Source: DASQYE01 sp035940775 (GTDB lineage: Bacteria; Acidobacteriota; Blastocatellia; Pyrinomonadales; Pyrinomonadaceae). From it: a stretch of 64,000 nucleotides of DNA. Where the stretch lies: assembly GCA_035940775.1 (NCBI GenBank), contig DASZEN010000040.1, positions 69,646 through 133,645 of the forward strand, in the 5' to 3' direction. Made by a program: the position numbers and the translations under genes. Positions 16,610 through 24,862 of the stretch are shown piece by piece. The stretch's first letter is position 1. Each line of letters starts with the position of its first letter. The notes below the pieces were generated by a model that was given only the letters and a program-made list of their open reading frames with translations, had not been told where the DNA came from and made no database searches.

Positions 16610-17044
16610 ATGGTCGGCAAAAAGAGCCAAAGCGAATCGGATAAGCGCCTCGACCGGCTCGCTTCTTCGCTTCTTCGCACCTCGGCCGAAAACGAGGCCG
16701 AAGCGGAACGGGTCGCCTCGTCGCCTTTCCTGTACACGCGAATCAGCGCGCGCATCAGTGCCGAACGTGAGCGCCGTGAAGAGAGGGAAAACTGGCTCAC
16801 GCTGCTCGGAGTAATGTGGCGGGCCGTGCCCGGGATGGCGCTGGCCGCAGTCTTCGCCTTCGCCCTGTTCTGGTCTGCGAGCCCGCCGGGCGCGAGCGCT
16901 CGCGGCGGATTCAGCGTCGAAGCCCTTCTGGGCACGCGCGATGCCGGGATCGGTCAGATCGTCTTCGCCGAAACCGCCTCTCTATCGAACGACGAGGTGC
17001 TGGCGACGATTTTGAATGAAGATGAACGGGAGGCTTCGAGATGA
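16610..17044 (+). CDS. Small membrane protein, probable anti-sigma factor
   Basis: The 144-residue protein has a charged cytoplasmic N-terminus of about 70 residues (SQSESDKRLDRLASSLLR and ISARISAERERREERENW) and one membrane helix (MALAAVFAFALFWSA). A short periplasmic tail follows. This single-pass layout and its place directly after the ECF sigma gene fit a membrane anti-sigma factor. There is no HxxxCxxC zinc anti-sigma motif, so it would be a different type. Its stop overlaps the start of the Spy-like gene by 4 nt (ATGA), indicating translational coupling. Role inferred from context. Confidence 0.7.
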   Translation: MVGKKSQSESDKRLDRLASSLLRTSAENEAEAERVASSPFLYTRISARISAERERREERENWLTLLGVMWRAVPGMALAAVFAFALFWSASPPGASARGGFSVEALLGTRDAGIGQIVFAETASLSNDEVLATILNEDEREASR

Positions 17045-17457
17045 CGGCCCGCAGTAGTAATCCTGGCAGCAGGACTCGGCTGAAAATATGGCTCGTCGTG
17101 GTGGGGGTGTTCGCGCTCGGGTGCCTGACGGGCGCGCTGCTGGACGGCGCGTATCGTTTGCAGGCCAGCAGCGACCGCCCCGACGCGCGCGGCAAGCGCG
17201 GTAAAGAAGACGTATTCGAGAGCATGAAGCGCGACCTCAACCTGAACGAGCAACAGGCCGCAGAGATACGCGTCATTCTCGATCAGACGCGCAACGAATA
17301 CCGCGCGCTGCGCGCCGAAGTACGCCCGCGCTACGATTCCTTGCGCCAGAACTCGCGCGCCCGTATACGCGCCCTGCTCACGCCCGAACAACAGAAACTC
17401 TTCGACGCGAAAGTTGCTGAGCGTGACGCCAAACGCAGCGAAGACGACGACAAGTAA
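17041..17457 (+). CDS. Membrane-anchored Spy/CpxP-like (heavy-metal-resistance type) protein
   Basis: This 138-residue protein has an N-terminal membrane anchor (LKIWLVVVGVFALGCLTGAL) and a periplasmic helical hairpin. It contains LNLNEQQAAEIRVILDQ and, 40 residues later, LLTPEQQKLFDAKVAERD, the LTxxQ-like pair of Spy/CpxP/CnrX proteins. Its family acts as periplasmic sensor or chaperone. Coupled to the probable anti-sigma factor by a 4-nt overlap, it may be the sensing or inhibitory subunit of the sigma system, as CnrX is in CnrYXH; that parallel is inference. Confidence 0.8.
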   Translation: MTARSSNPGSRTRLKIWLVVVGVFALGCLTGALLDGAYRLQASSDRPDARGKRGKEDVFESMKRDLNLNEQQAAEIRVILDQTRNEYRALRAEVRPRYDSLRQNSRARIRALLTPEQQKLFDAKVAERDAKRSEDDDK

Positions 17458-17747
17458 GACAGCCTCACTGGAAACCTGTTAAACCCGCGGCGGCAGCGCA
17501 CCCGAATCCGGGCAGGACGCTTTACAAACGGCTTCTCGTCCATACCTTCCTGGTATTCGAGCGCCGAGGCCGATAGCGCCCGCTCCGAGAGCAGCGTCGT
17601 CATTTCAATTTACCAAACGATTGGAAGTGCCGAAGCGGGGGCCGAAATCTGCGAGCCGCGAAGTTACGCGCGCTGAATGTGCGGTGTATGATGTCCGCGA
17701 TAAGCCAGAGCCCTTTTCGGAAGTCATATCTCGTACCGTCGGCATAG

Positions 17748-18344
17748 ATGAATCGGATGCGACTATTTTCGGCAGTTGTGACGCTGTTCCTTATAATGGA
17801 TCCTCTGGGGAACGTCCCGCTGTTTCTGTCTGTGCTGAAGGACGTTGCGCCCGAACGTCGGCGCAGGGTCTTAATCCGCGAAGTTCTCTTCTCTTACCTT
17901 GTATTGCTGACCTTCCTTTTTCTGGGCAAGTACCTGCTGCAACTGCTTCGGCTCCAACAGGAGACGATCAGCATCGCTGGCGGCATAGTCCTGTTTCTAA
18001 TCGCGCTGCGGATGATCTTCCCGCCGGAGCGCGGCCTTCTGGGCGAGCCGCTCGAAGGCGAGCCCTTCGTCGTGCCGCTGGCGATCCCGCTCATCGCCGG
18101 GCCGTCCACACTGGCCGCCCTGCTCCTGCTCCAAAGCTCAGGCCCGAACACCTGGGCCGAGCTGGTGCTGGCCGTCACCATCGCCTGGGCCATCACGGCA
18201 TTGATCCTGCTCTCGTCGACCTATCTATATCGACTGCTCAAACAGAGGGGTCTGATCGCCATGGAGCGACTGATGGGCATGCTGCTGGTGATGCTCGCCG
18301 TACAGATGTTCATGGACGGCGTCTCGAAGTATCCGCGCCCCTGA
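17748..18344 (+). CDS. MarC-family integral membrane protein
   Basis: A 198-residue protein with six predicted membrane helices. It starts FSAVVTLFLIMDPLGNVPLF, the MarC signature with DPxGN, and later has VVPLAIPLIAGPSTLAALLL, the second conserved half-helix motif. The family was once linked to multiple antibiotic resistance, but its function and substrate are unknown. It stands alone: the sigma operon ends 290 nt upstream and Ada begins 267 nt downstream. Confidence 0.92.
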   Translation: MNRMRLFSAVVTLFLIMDPLGNVPLFLSVLKDVAPERRRRVLIREVLFSYLVLLTFLFLGKYLLQLLRLQQETISIAGGIVLFLIALRMIFPPERGLLGEPLEGEPFVVPLAIPLIAGPSTLAALLLLQSSGPNTWAELVLAVTIAWAITALILLSSTYLYRLLKQRGLIAMERLMGMLLVMLAVQMFMDGVSKYPRP

Positions 18345-18371
18345 GCTGAAGCATATGAAGTATCCGCGCCC
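18326..18371. repeat. 15-bp direct repeat at the end of marC
   Basis: GAAGTATCCGCGCCC occurs at 18326-18340, inside the last codons of the MarC gene, and again at 18357-18371 just past the stop. The 31-bp period suggests a local tandem duplication. Confidence 0.6.
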
Positions 18372-18611
18372 TTGTGCCTGAGGGGGAAGAGAGCGCGCGC
18401 CGGGCAAAAGCCGGGTTCTTCTAATCCAAATCCCTGTAAAGAAGCTCTTGAGGCGCGGTGCGAGTCGACGAGGACACGCGCGCGCGCCCCGCGTGCGGAG
18501 CTTATATCCAAACAGACGGAAAAACATTCAGAAGTTTGAACGCAAGATTCGGATAGTTTTAATGAAGAGACGTGAGTAGTATGAGACTTGTAGGAAGTGG
18601 AGGCCGCCGCG

Positions 18612-19772
18612 ATGAATCAGGATCAAAAGATTATCCGGGAGCTACGCACGATAGAGGAAGATATTTACTGGCAGGCGGTGCTGTCGAGGGACGCGCGCTT
18701 CGACGGTATCTTCGTTTATGGCGTGCGCTCCACAGGCATCTACTGCAAGCCCTCTTGTCGGTCGCGCAAGCCAGGGCGCGAGCAAGCCGCATTCTTCCCC
18801 TCGTGCGAAGCGGCCGAAGCGGGTGGATTGCGCGCCTGCCTGCGCTGCCTGCCGCGCCAGACAAAGGGAAGTGACCCGCGCGTAGAGCTTGTCCTGCGCG
18901 TCTGCCGGACAATCGAGGCCCAAACGGATGGCCCCGTCTCGCTCGACGCGCTGGGCGCGGAACTCTGTATGAGCCCGAATCACCTACAGCGGACTTTCAA
19001 GAGCATTACGGGAATCACCCCGCGCCAGTACGCGGCGGCCCATCGTCTGAAACTGTTCAAGTCGAGAATCAAGGCGGGCGCGGATGTCGCGGCCGCGATG
19101 TACGACGCTGGCTACGGTTCGAGCAGCCGTCTTTATGAGAAAGCCTCGGAGCAGTTGGGGATGACGCCTGCGACCTACAGGCGCGGAGGCAAAGGTATGA
19201 ACATCAATTACACCATCGTTGACTGCGAGCTGGGCCGCCTGCTCGTCGCGGCCACCGAGCGCGGAGTGTGCGCCATTAGTTTCGGCGACCGGGACGATGC
19301 GCTCGTCGCAGCCCTCGCGGCCGAATATCCGGCCGCTCTTATTCAGCAGGATGAAAGCGGTCTGAGCGCCTGGGTCGAGGAGTTGTCTCATTATTTGGAC
19401 GCAGAGGAAGCTGATCCGGGTCTGCCCCGGCTGCCTCTCGATCTACGGGCGACCGCTTTTCAGTTGCGCGTCTGGGAGGAGCTGCGGCGGATACCCTGCG
19501 GCGAGACGCGCTCTTACAGGCAGGTCGCCGAAGCCATCGGTCAACCCACAGCCGCGCGGGCCGTGGCGCGCGCCTGTGCGACCAACCCGCTGGCGCTTCT
19601 GACGCCGTGTCATCGCGTGATACGTGAAAGCGGCGATCTGGGCGGCTATCGTTGGGGGCTCGAACGCAAGCGCCGCCTGTTGGAGCGAGAACGAGAGGGC
19701 GCGTCCCTTGATAACGGCACGGCCAAAAGCGCCGCCACGCCGCTCGTCTACGCTACAGAGCCCACGGAATAG
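18612..19772 (+). CDS. ada: Bifunctional Ada: AraC-type activator and O6-methylguanine-DNA methyltransferase
   Basis: ATG 18612 has GGAGG 8 nt upstream and gives 386 residues. The order is that of full-length Ada. An N-terminal zinc and phosphotriester repair domain comes first (FVYGVRSTGIYCKPSCRSR, then CEAAEAGG and ACLRCLP, with the four zinc Cys). An AraC helix-turn-helix follows (about 105-190; MSPNHLQRTFKSITGITPRQ). The C-terminal methyltransferase ends with the acceptor Cys in LTPCHRVIRESGDLGGYRWG. Ada transfers methyl groups from alkylated DNA to itself and then activates alkylation-repair genes. No alkA or alkB is next to it. A stem-loop spans its stop codon (19753-19782). Confidence 0.95.
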   Translation: MNQDQKIIRELRTIEEDIYWQAVLSRDARFDGIFVYGVRSTGIYCKPSCRSRKPGREQAAFFPSCEAAEAGGLRACLRCLPRQTKGSDPRVELVLRVCRTIEAQTDGPVSLDALGAELCMSPNHLQRTFKSITGITPRQYAAAHRLKLFKSRIKAGADVAAAMYDAGYGSSSRLYEKASEQLGMTPATYRRGGKGMNINYTIVDCELGRLLVAATERGVCAISFGDRDDALVAALAAEYPAALIQQDESGLSAWVEELSHYLDAEEADPGLPRLPLDLRATAFQLRVWEELRRIPCGETRSYRQVAEAIGQPTAARAVARACATNPLALLTPCHRVIRESGDLGGYRWGLERKRRLLEREREGASLDNGTAKSAATPLVYATEPTE

Positions 19773-20033
19773 GACTCTGTAGCCCGAAAAAGCCCGACCG
19801 CGCCTTATCAATGACCGCCCTCTCACGTCCTCAAAAGTGACGAAAGTAACATGGTCGCAATCCTCGGATCGCTGAGGGACACGACCACCACCCCTCTCTC
19901 TCTCAATGGGCCCATGGGCCTGATTCCGCGAGCCCGGTAAATTTTTGAAGAACTCTCCGGCAACATTATCGACGCGCGCTCGTATTACTCGAAAACCAAC
20001 CGGGTAATATCAAGCGAAAGGTGGAAGTCGAAG

Positions 20034-21251
20034 GTGAAAAATTACAGCCCGACCGTTCTGGCGGCGGCGGCGACGACGATTGCCGCTTGTTTGATCGCGC
20101 AAGCCCTGGGCGCACCACAGCCTGAGAAGAACAAGAATGCAGACGCATACGGGGCGGCGACCATCCGCCCGGATAGGGCGCACGACAACGCCCCAGACGC
20201 CGCTTCATCCGCCTCACAAAGCAAAGAAGCGAGCGTCAGTGTCGCCGCCAACTTTGAAGTCCAGAAGCTCGCCGAAGGCGTCTACGCCGTCATACGCAAA
20301 GACCTTCCAGGCATGATGGTCGATGCAAATAATGTTTTCATTATCAACGACGAAGACGTGATCGTAGTCGATACCAGCGGCGCGCCCGCCATTACGACCG
20401 AAGTGCTGGCGGCGCTTCGCAAGCTGACGACGAAGCCCGTGCGCTACGTCATCAACACCCACTGGCACGACGATCATATCCGTGGAGATCAGGTCTATCG
20501 CGCGGCGTTCCCGGCGGTCGAGTTCATCGCCCACGCAAACACGCGCGAGTACTTGCCCACCAAAGGCGTTGCGGCGCGAAAGAGTTTTCTGGAGGGAGCG
20601 CCCAAGTTCGTGGATTTCCTGCGAAGCCTTCTGGAGAAAAACAAGAGCCTCAGCGGCGAGGCGCTGACCGGGGAAGAGCGCGCCAGCCTGCTGAGCGACA
20701 TCAGGCTCGCGGATTTCGTGCTCGGTCAGGCTCCGCAATCACAGGTTATTCTTCCGACGCTCACGCTCGAAGATAGGCTCACGCTCCATCGCGGTGACCG
20801 CATCATAGACATTCGCTACCTGGGGCGCGGGCACACCAGCGGCGACATAGTGGTTCACCTGCCCAAAGAAGGCATCGCTATCACGGGCGATCTTGTGGTC
20901 TGGCCCGTCCCCTTCATCGGTGGCGATCAATCACACGTAGGAGATTGGGCCGCGACCCTTGAGAAGCTGCGTGCTCTTAAGCCCGCCATTATCGTTCCGG
21001 GCCACGGGCCGGTCATGCGCGACGACTCTTATGTAAAGCTGATCGCGGACATGTTCGCCTCCATCAAGGGACAGACGGAAGCGGCCGTTTCGCGCGGCGA
21101 GACTCTGGAACAGGCGCGCAAGAGCGTCAACATGGATGAGTTTCGGAAACAAATCACGGGCGACTCTCGTCTTCGGAGCGTCATTTTCCGTATGTACGTC
21201 ACAGGCCCGGCCGTAGAGTCTGCCTTTAATGACGCATCAGCCAAACGCTGA
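20034..21251 (+). CDS. Exported metallo-beta-lactamase-fold hydrolase
   Basis: A 405-residue protein beginning at GTG 20034 with a signal peptide (TVLAAAATTIAACLIAQALG). After a low-complexity Ala/Asp/Ser segment, the MBL domain runs from about residue 75. Visible zinc-site motifs are NTHWHDDHIRGD (HxHxDH), the His of GRGHTSGD, the Asp in GIAITGDLV and the last His in VPGHGPV. A 45-residue helical insert lies between the first two. The architecture is that of exported SoxH/quinoprotein-relay-like or subclass-B-like hydrolases; the substrate cannot be inferred and beta-lactam cleavage should not be assumed. Monocistronic. Confidence 0.88.
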   Translation: MKNYSPTVLAAAATTIAACLIAQALGAPQPEKNKNADAYGAATIRPDRAHDNAPDAASSASQSKEASVSVAANFEVQKLAEGVYAVIRKDLPGMMVDANNVFIINDEDVIVVDTSGAPAITTEVLAALRKLTTKPVRYVINTHWHDDHIRGDQVYRAAFPAVEFIAHANTREYLPTKGVAARKSFLEGAPKFVDFLRSLLEKNKSLSGEALTGEERASLLSDIRLADFVLGQAPQSQVILPTLTLEDRLTLHRGDRIIDIRYLGRGHTSGDIVVHLPKEGIAITGDLVVWPVPFIGGDQSHVGDWAATLEKLRALKPAIIVPGHGPVMRDDSYVKLIADMFASIKGQTEAAVSRGETLEQARKSVNMDEFRKQITGDSRLRSVIFRMYVTGPAVESAFNDASAKR

Positions 21252-21624
21252 TCGCCGAAAGACAATGAGGGAGAACTATCGCCGATAGAATCGCGAGGGG
21301 CGTTTAAAAGGCATGCGCGAGCGGCCTTATAAATAGGCCCGGTCGGGCGCAGATAATCGCTGGCAGGTTGCAACTTAGCCCTTAAATAGTGCATCATAGT
21401 TCCTGGTTATTCCTTCTCTCTTGCATCGACGGTGATGCGCCACAGACTTGTCAGGCTTTAGCGGCGTTTTGGATGATTCGAGAGTAGGCTGATTTCAACT
21501 TCAGAAGCCGCTCCTGTTTTTTTGAGCACCCGAACCCGAAGCCTTCGCTGCCTACCGTTACATCGAAGCCACTTAGATTCGCAGCTTCTCTCAGATACTC
21601 CTGCACAAGGAGAGGTACACACTT
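21252..21624. other. 373-bp leader region upstream of the RRM gene
   Basis: No gene is convincing on either strand. The last 200 nt before the RRM start are less GC-rich than the surrounding genes and include a T7 run (21519-21525). A strong AAGGAGAGG ribosome site sits 9 nt before the ATG. A long, AT-richer leader before an RNA-binding protein gene would suit post-transcriptional or temperature control, but no specific structure could be proven by eye. Confidence 0.4.
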
Positions 21625-22011
21625 ATGTCTATGAAACTTTATGTAGGTAATCTGTCGTTCCAGACTTCGAGCGACGATTTGCAGCAACTGTTCTCACAAG
21701 CGGGCACGGTTGAGTCAGCGTCAGTGGTTGAAGACCGCGAGACGGGACGTTCGCGCGGCTTCGGCTTCGTCGAAATGGCCTCGAACGAAGAGGGCCAGAA
21801 GGCCATCGAGCAGTTCAACGGCAAGGAGATCAATGGTCGCAACCTGACCGTCAACGAGGCCAGACCGCGCGAGAATCGCGGCGGCGGCGGTGGCGGCGGT
21901 CGTGGTGGCTACGGCGGCGGCGGCGGTGGTCGCGGCGGCGGTGGCAATCGTGGCGGCGGTGGTGGTTACGGCGGTGGCGGTGGTGGCGGAAGCCGCGAGC
22001 CCCGCTGGTAA
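21625..22011 (+). CDS. RRM RNA-binding protein with Gly/Arg-rich tail
   Basis: The 128-residue protein has a single RNA recognition motif (residues 3-82) with RNP2 (KLYVGNL) and RNP1 (SRGFGFVEM) clearly visible. A tail of about 40 residues made almost only of Gly, Arg and Tyr in RGG-like repeats follows. Such proteins resemble the cyanobacterial Rbp family and eukaryotic glycine-rich RNA-binding proteins. They bind RNA non-specifically and are often cold-induced. It is followed by a hairpin (22059-22098) and then a DEAD-box RNA helicase, suggesting a shared role in RNA remodelling. GGT/GGC repeats make the tail prone to length change. Confidence 0.92.
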   Translation: MSMKLYVGNLSFQTSSDDLQQLFSQAGTVESASVVEDRETGRSRGFGFVEMASNEEGQKAIEQFNGKEINGRNLTVNEARPRENRGGGGGGGRGGYGGGGGGRGGGGNRGGGGGYGGGGGGGSREPRW

Positions 22012-22058
22012 GCTGCCCGCAGCCTCGCTCTGCTCACACGGTGACCCTTTGAAACCAG

Positions 22059-22098
22059 AGCGCCTCCGACGATGAACAAACGTGCCGCCGGAGGCGCT
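22059..22098 (+). terminator. Intrinsic terminator or attenuator between RRM and helicase genes
   Basis: AGCGCCTCCG (22059-22068) and CGGAGGCGCT (22089-22098) form a perfect 10-bp stem with a 20-nt loop, followed by TAAACATTTTT. It lies 47 nt after the RRM stop and 83 nt before the helicase start, so the helicase may be expressed by read-through or from its own promoter. Confidence 0.65.
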
Positions 22099-22181
22099 TA
22101 AACATTTTTCAGATCGAAAAGAGGTGCGCTCCCGCATAAAAGGTAGAGCCGCACCCATACACAAGGACTCTAAGGATTTTC

Positions 22182-23402
22182 ATGAACTTTTCTCAACTGG
22201 GGCTCAACTCTGCGCTGTCGCGTGTGTGCGAGTCTCTCGGATATACCGAACCAACACCAATTCAAAAAGAGGCGATTCCCGTCGTCCTCACGGGCGCAGA
22301 CCTGATCGGTTGCGCCGAGACCGGCACGGGTAAAACGGCGGCCTTCCTGCTGCCCATCATTCAACGCTTATCGGAGCGCGCCCGTCCGGGCATACGGGTG
22401 CTCATACTGGCTCCGACGCGCGAGCTGGCGACACAGATCGAAGCCAGCTATCGCTCGCTCGTGCCGAAAAGGAGTGCGAGCTGCGTGACGCTGATCGGCG
22501 GCGCGGCGATGGGTCGCCAGACCGATGCGCTGCGACGCGGCGTGACGTTTGTGATCGCGACGCCCGGACGCCTGCTCGACCACATGGAGCGCGGCGCAAT
22601 CGATTTCTCTTACCTTGAAGTGCTCGTTCTGGACGAGGCGGACAGGATGCTCGATATGGGCTTCTGGCCCTCGATCCGGCGAGTCCTCGCCGTCCTTCCG
22701 AAAGAGCGACAGACCCTGCTCTTCTCGGCCACGATGTCGCCCGCCATTGAACAAATAGCGCGCTCGACGATGCGTGCGCCGAAGCTGGTCGAAGTCAGCC
22801 CGCGCGGGCGCGCCGCCGGAACCGTCGAACAGATGGTCTACCCGGTCGCGACCGAGTCGAAGACGGCACTGCTGCTTGACTTGCTTGAGCGCGAACGCTT
22901 TGAGCGAGTGCTGGTTTTTACGCGGACGAGGCGCGGGGCCGAACGCCTCTCGCACATCCTCGAAGCGCGCTCGCACAAAGTCAATCGCATTCACGCAGAC
23001 CGCTCACAGCCCCAGCGCGAGGCAGCGCTGCGCGGATTCAAGGACGGACGAACGCGCGTCCTGATCGCAACCGACATCGCCTCGCGCGGTATCGATGTCG
23101 ACGCCATCTCGCACGTCATCAACTATGACGTGCCGCATGCGCCGGAAGATTACGTGCATCGCATCGGGCGCACGGGCCGGGCCGGGAACGTCGGCCGCGC
23201 CATCACGCTCGTCACTCCGGTCGAAGAATTATCCATGCGCGCCATCGAGCGATTGACCGGTCAGGCCGTGGAGCGCGTCGTGCTGCCGGGTTTCGGCGGC
23301 GTCAAGCCCGCGGCTACCGGCCTCGCCAGCAGATCGTCCGCCTCCGTCAGGCAAAGCAGCAGCGTAGGCCGCCGTTCATTTCGTCCGCGTCGGGCCAGAT
23401 AA
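22182..23402 (+). CDS. DEAD-box ATP-dependent RNA helicase (RhlE-like)
   Basis: The 406-residue protein has all helicase motifs in order: Q motif TPIQKEAIP, Walker A AETGTGKT, PTRELA, the GG loop, TPGRL, DEAD in VLDEADRMLDMGF, SAT, and in the second RecA domain TRTRRGAERL, ATDIASRGIDV and HRIGRTGRAG. The C-terminal tail is short and basic (SRSSASVRQSSSVGRRSFRP). It unwinds short RNA duplexes, typically in ribosome assembly, RNA decay or cold adaptation. The ribosome site AAGGA lies close to ATG 22182. The neighbouring RRM protein supports a cold or RNA-remodelling role. Confidence 0.95.
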   Translation: MNFSQLGLNSALSRVCESLGYTEPTPIQKEAIPVVLTGADLIGCAETGTGKTAAFLLPIIQRLSERARPGIRVLILAPTRELATQIEASYRSLVPKRSASCVTLIGGAAMGRQTDALRRGVTFVIATPGRLLDHMERGAIDFSYLEVLVLDEADRMLDMGFWPSIRRVLAVLPKERQTLLFSATMSPAIEQIARSTMRAPKLVEVSPRGRAAGTVEQMVYPVATESKTALLLDLLERERFERVLVFTRTRRGAERLSHILEARSHKVNRIHADRSQPQREAALRGFKDGRTRVLIATDIASRGIDVDAISHVINYDVPHAPEDYVHRIGRTGRAGNVGRAITLVTPVEELSMRAIERLTGQAVERVVLPGFGGVKPAATGLASRSSASVRQSSSVGRRSFRPRRAR

Positions 23403-23426
23403 ACTTCGGCCCATATAAACCAAAGC

Positions 23427-23490
23427 CGGGGGCGCGCGACATAACAAAAGGCCCGCGCCCCGGCCATTTCCGATTCGTCGCGTTTTTTTT
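23427..23490 (+). terminator. GC-rich inverted repeat and T-run after the helicase gene
   Basis: An imperfect GC-rich stem (CCGGGGGCGCG near 23427 against CCGCGCCCCGG near 23452) is followed, about 20 nt later, by eight Ts (23483-23490). It lies between the helicase stop and the next gene and probably ends helicase transcription. The distance to the T-run is unusual. Confidence 0.4.
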
Positions 23491-23573
23491 GGGCCATGGG
23501 CTTTAAATTAGTAGCGCGCTCGGCCTCGCCTGAGTGAGAGCGCCGTGCAGGCTGGAAAAAGGGAGAGTGACTG

Positions 23574-23924
23574 ATGGAGAGTAAAGTATTCGCAGTTGGC
23601 GACCGCGTCGATAAGCTTTGCGCCGTATGCGAGGTCGAGCGCGGCCACGTCGTCGCAATCATCACCAAGCGCGGACAGGTGTCGCGCGTGAACTGCCCCG
23701 CCTGCGGAACGCGCAGCACGTTCAAGAGGGATGCCAAGCCGTCGGGCAAGCACGCCTCTACGAAAGCCAGCGCGCCCTATGACCCGACGCACATGTACCG
23801 CACGGGCCAGACCATGATGCATCCGGCGTTCGGTCTCGGAGAGGTGACGGCGACCATCGAGCCGCAAAAGATCGACGTGCTCTTCGTAGATCGCATGCGG
23901 CGTCTCATCCACGGACGCGTTTGA
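23574..23924 (+). CDS. Small protein with a CxxC pair and CarD/SH3-like segment
   Basis: A 116-residue protein. The N-terminal half (VFAVGDRVDKLCAVCEVERG, then VNCPACGTRSTFKR) holds two Cys pairs likely to bind zinc. The C-terminal half contains MMHPAFGLGEVTATIEPQKIDVLF, similar to the small beta-barrel found in CarD-like and UvrD/PcrA C-terminal segments that contact RNA polymerase. A nucleic-acid or polymerase-binding role is therefore possible but unproven. It stands alone, with a strong stem-loop 95 nt downstream. Confidence 0.7.
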   Translation: MESKVFAVGDRVDKLCAVCEVERGHVVAIITKRGQVSRVNCPACGTRSTFKRDAKPSGKHASTKASAPYDPTHMYRTGQTMMHPAFGLGEVTATIEPQKIDVLFVDRMRRLIHGRV

Positions 23925-24018
23925 CCGCGCGACCGGCTCGAAGATGAACGGGGCCACGGCGCGCGAGCCGCAGCCGCTCATCGACGCCCCGGATGGCTGA
24001 GCTGTAATTCACATTTAG

Positions 24019-24056
24019 AGGCTTCCGCCGCTCTGAGCGCCTCCGCGCGGAAGCCT
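24019..24056 (+). terminator. Perfect 10-bp stem-loop downstream of 23574-23924
   Basis: AGGCTTCCGC (24019-24028) pairs with GCGGAAGCCT (24047-24056) around an 18-nt loop; there is no U-tract. About 20 nt further on, a (CA)n(CT)n simple repeat covers roughly 24077-24098. Confidence 0.5.
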
Positions 24057-24169
24057 TTCGCCACCGCGTAAGCAAAACACACACACACTCTCTCTCTGGG
24101 CCCAGGTCTCCTCCGGGGTAAGAGCCCCGGCTCAATACTTTAACGATATATTTGTAACGCTGGCGAAGT

Positions 24170-24799
24170 TTGCTGCGCGTAGAAAGAGCGTATCGCCCTT
24201 TGTCGGGAGAGGTGCTGGGAGGATTTGGACTGCGCGCAGTGAATAACTTTTCGATGTTCGAGCAGGCTTTGAAGCTGGCAGGCTTTCCCAGACCGGAAGA
24301 CCTCGGTTCCGTCTCCAATATCTCGCGGCGCACGTTTGACGAGCACGAGACTTTCCTGTTTCGCTCGCAGGTTCCGTGCCTTGAGTACATCAGCCTGCTG
24401 ATTGAGAATGCGCTGCTGTTGAGAACCGACCGGGCCGGAAGAATCTATGCCGGGTTCGAGAGGCTCTCGCGCATGGAGGGCGTCATCGACCGTTACTTTC
24501 GGATCGCGGACGTATCGGAGCGCGTCTACGTTTTCGGCGAGCCGGATTGGAAGCCGCCGCGCCATCCAAACATGAAAACGATTGCCCTTTCGGGCGATTT
24601 CAAACTGGCGCGCGAGTGGTTCGTGATCGCCGATTCAAAGCGGCTGCGCGCCGCGCTCGTCGCCGTCGCCGAGGACGGCTTCGACGTGCCCGTGCTCGAA
24701 GCGCGCTCCTTCCGTGCCTTCAAATCGAGCAACCCCGCAATCGTCGCCGGGCTGGCCGCGACGGCCGAAGCCCTCATAGACTCTGCTCTCAAAGCTTGA
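24170..24799 (+). CDS. DICT-type sensory domain protein
   Basis: The frame is open from a TTG at 24170 and holds a GTG at 24239 and an ATG at 24254. None has a good ribosome site, so the true start is uncertain and the protein is 181-209 residues. The core resembles the DICT domain: SNISRRTFDEHETFLFRSQV, a helical segment with IENALLLRTDRAGRIYAGFE, VYVFGEPDW, and near the end LAREWFVIADSKRLRAALVA. DICT domains are thought to sense signals in cyanobacteria and haloarchaea, usually with light or diguanylate-cyclase modules. Here the domain stands alone with no obvious partner. Family assignment is from motif memory. Confidence 0.65.
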   Translation: MLRVERAYRPLSGEVLGGFGLRAVNNFSMFEQALKLAGFPRPEDLGSVSNISRRTFDEHETFLFRSQVPCLEYISLLIENALLLRTDRAGRIYAGFERLSRMEGVIDRYFRIADVSERVYVFGEPDWKPPRHPNMKTIALSGDFKLAREWFVIADSKRLRAALVAVAEDGFDVPVLEARSFRAFKSSNPAIVAGLAATAEALIDSALKA

Positions 24800-24862
24800 G
24801 CCCGTGCGCCGCTTGCGCGCGCGCCAGCGACTCGCGCGCCTCCTGAATCTTCACTTAAGCTT

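Noticed and set aside
20034..21251. Beta-lactamase antibiotic resistance gene
   Set aside because: The fold is metallo-beta-lactamase-like, but this superfamily covers many hydrolases and nothing here points to beta-lactam cleavage.
24077..24098. CA/CT-rich tract as a possible CRISPR or repeat array
   Set aside because: Only dinucleotide simple repeats; no spacer structure is present anywhere in the window.
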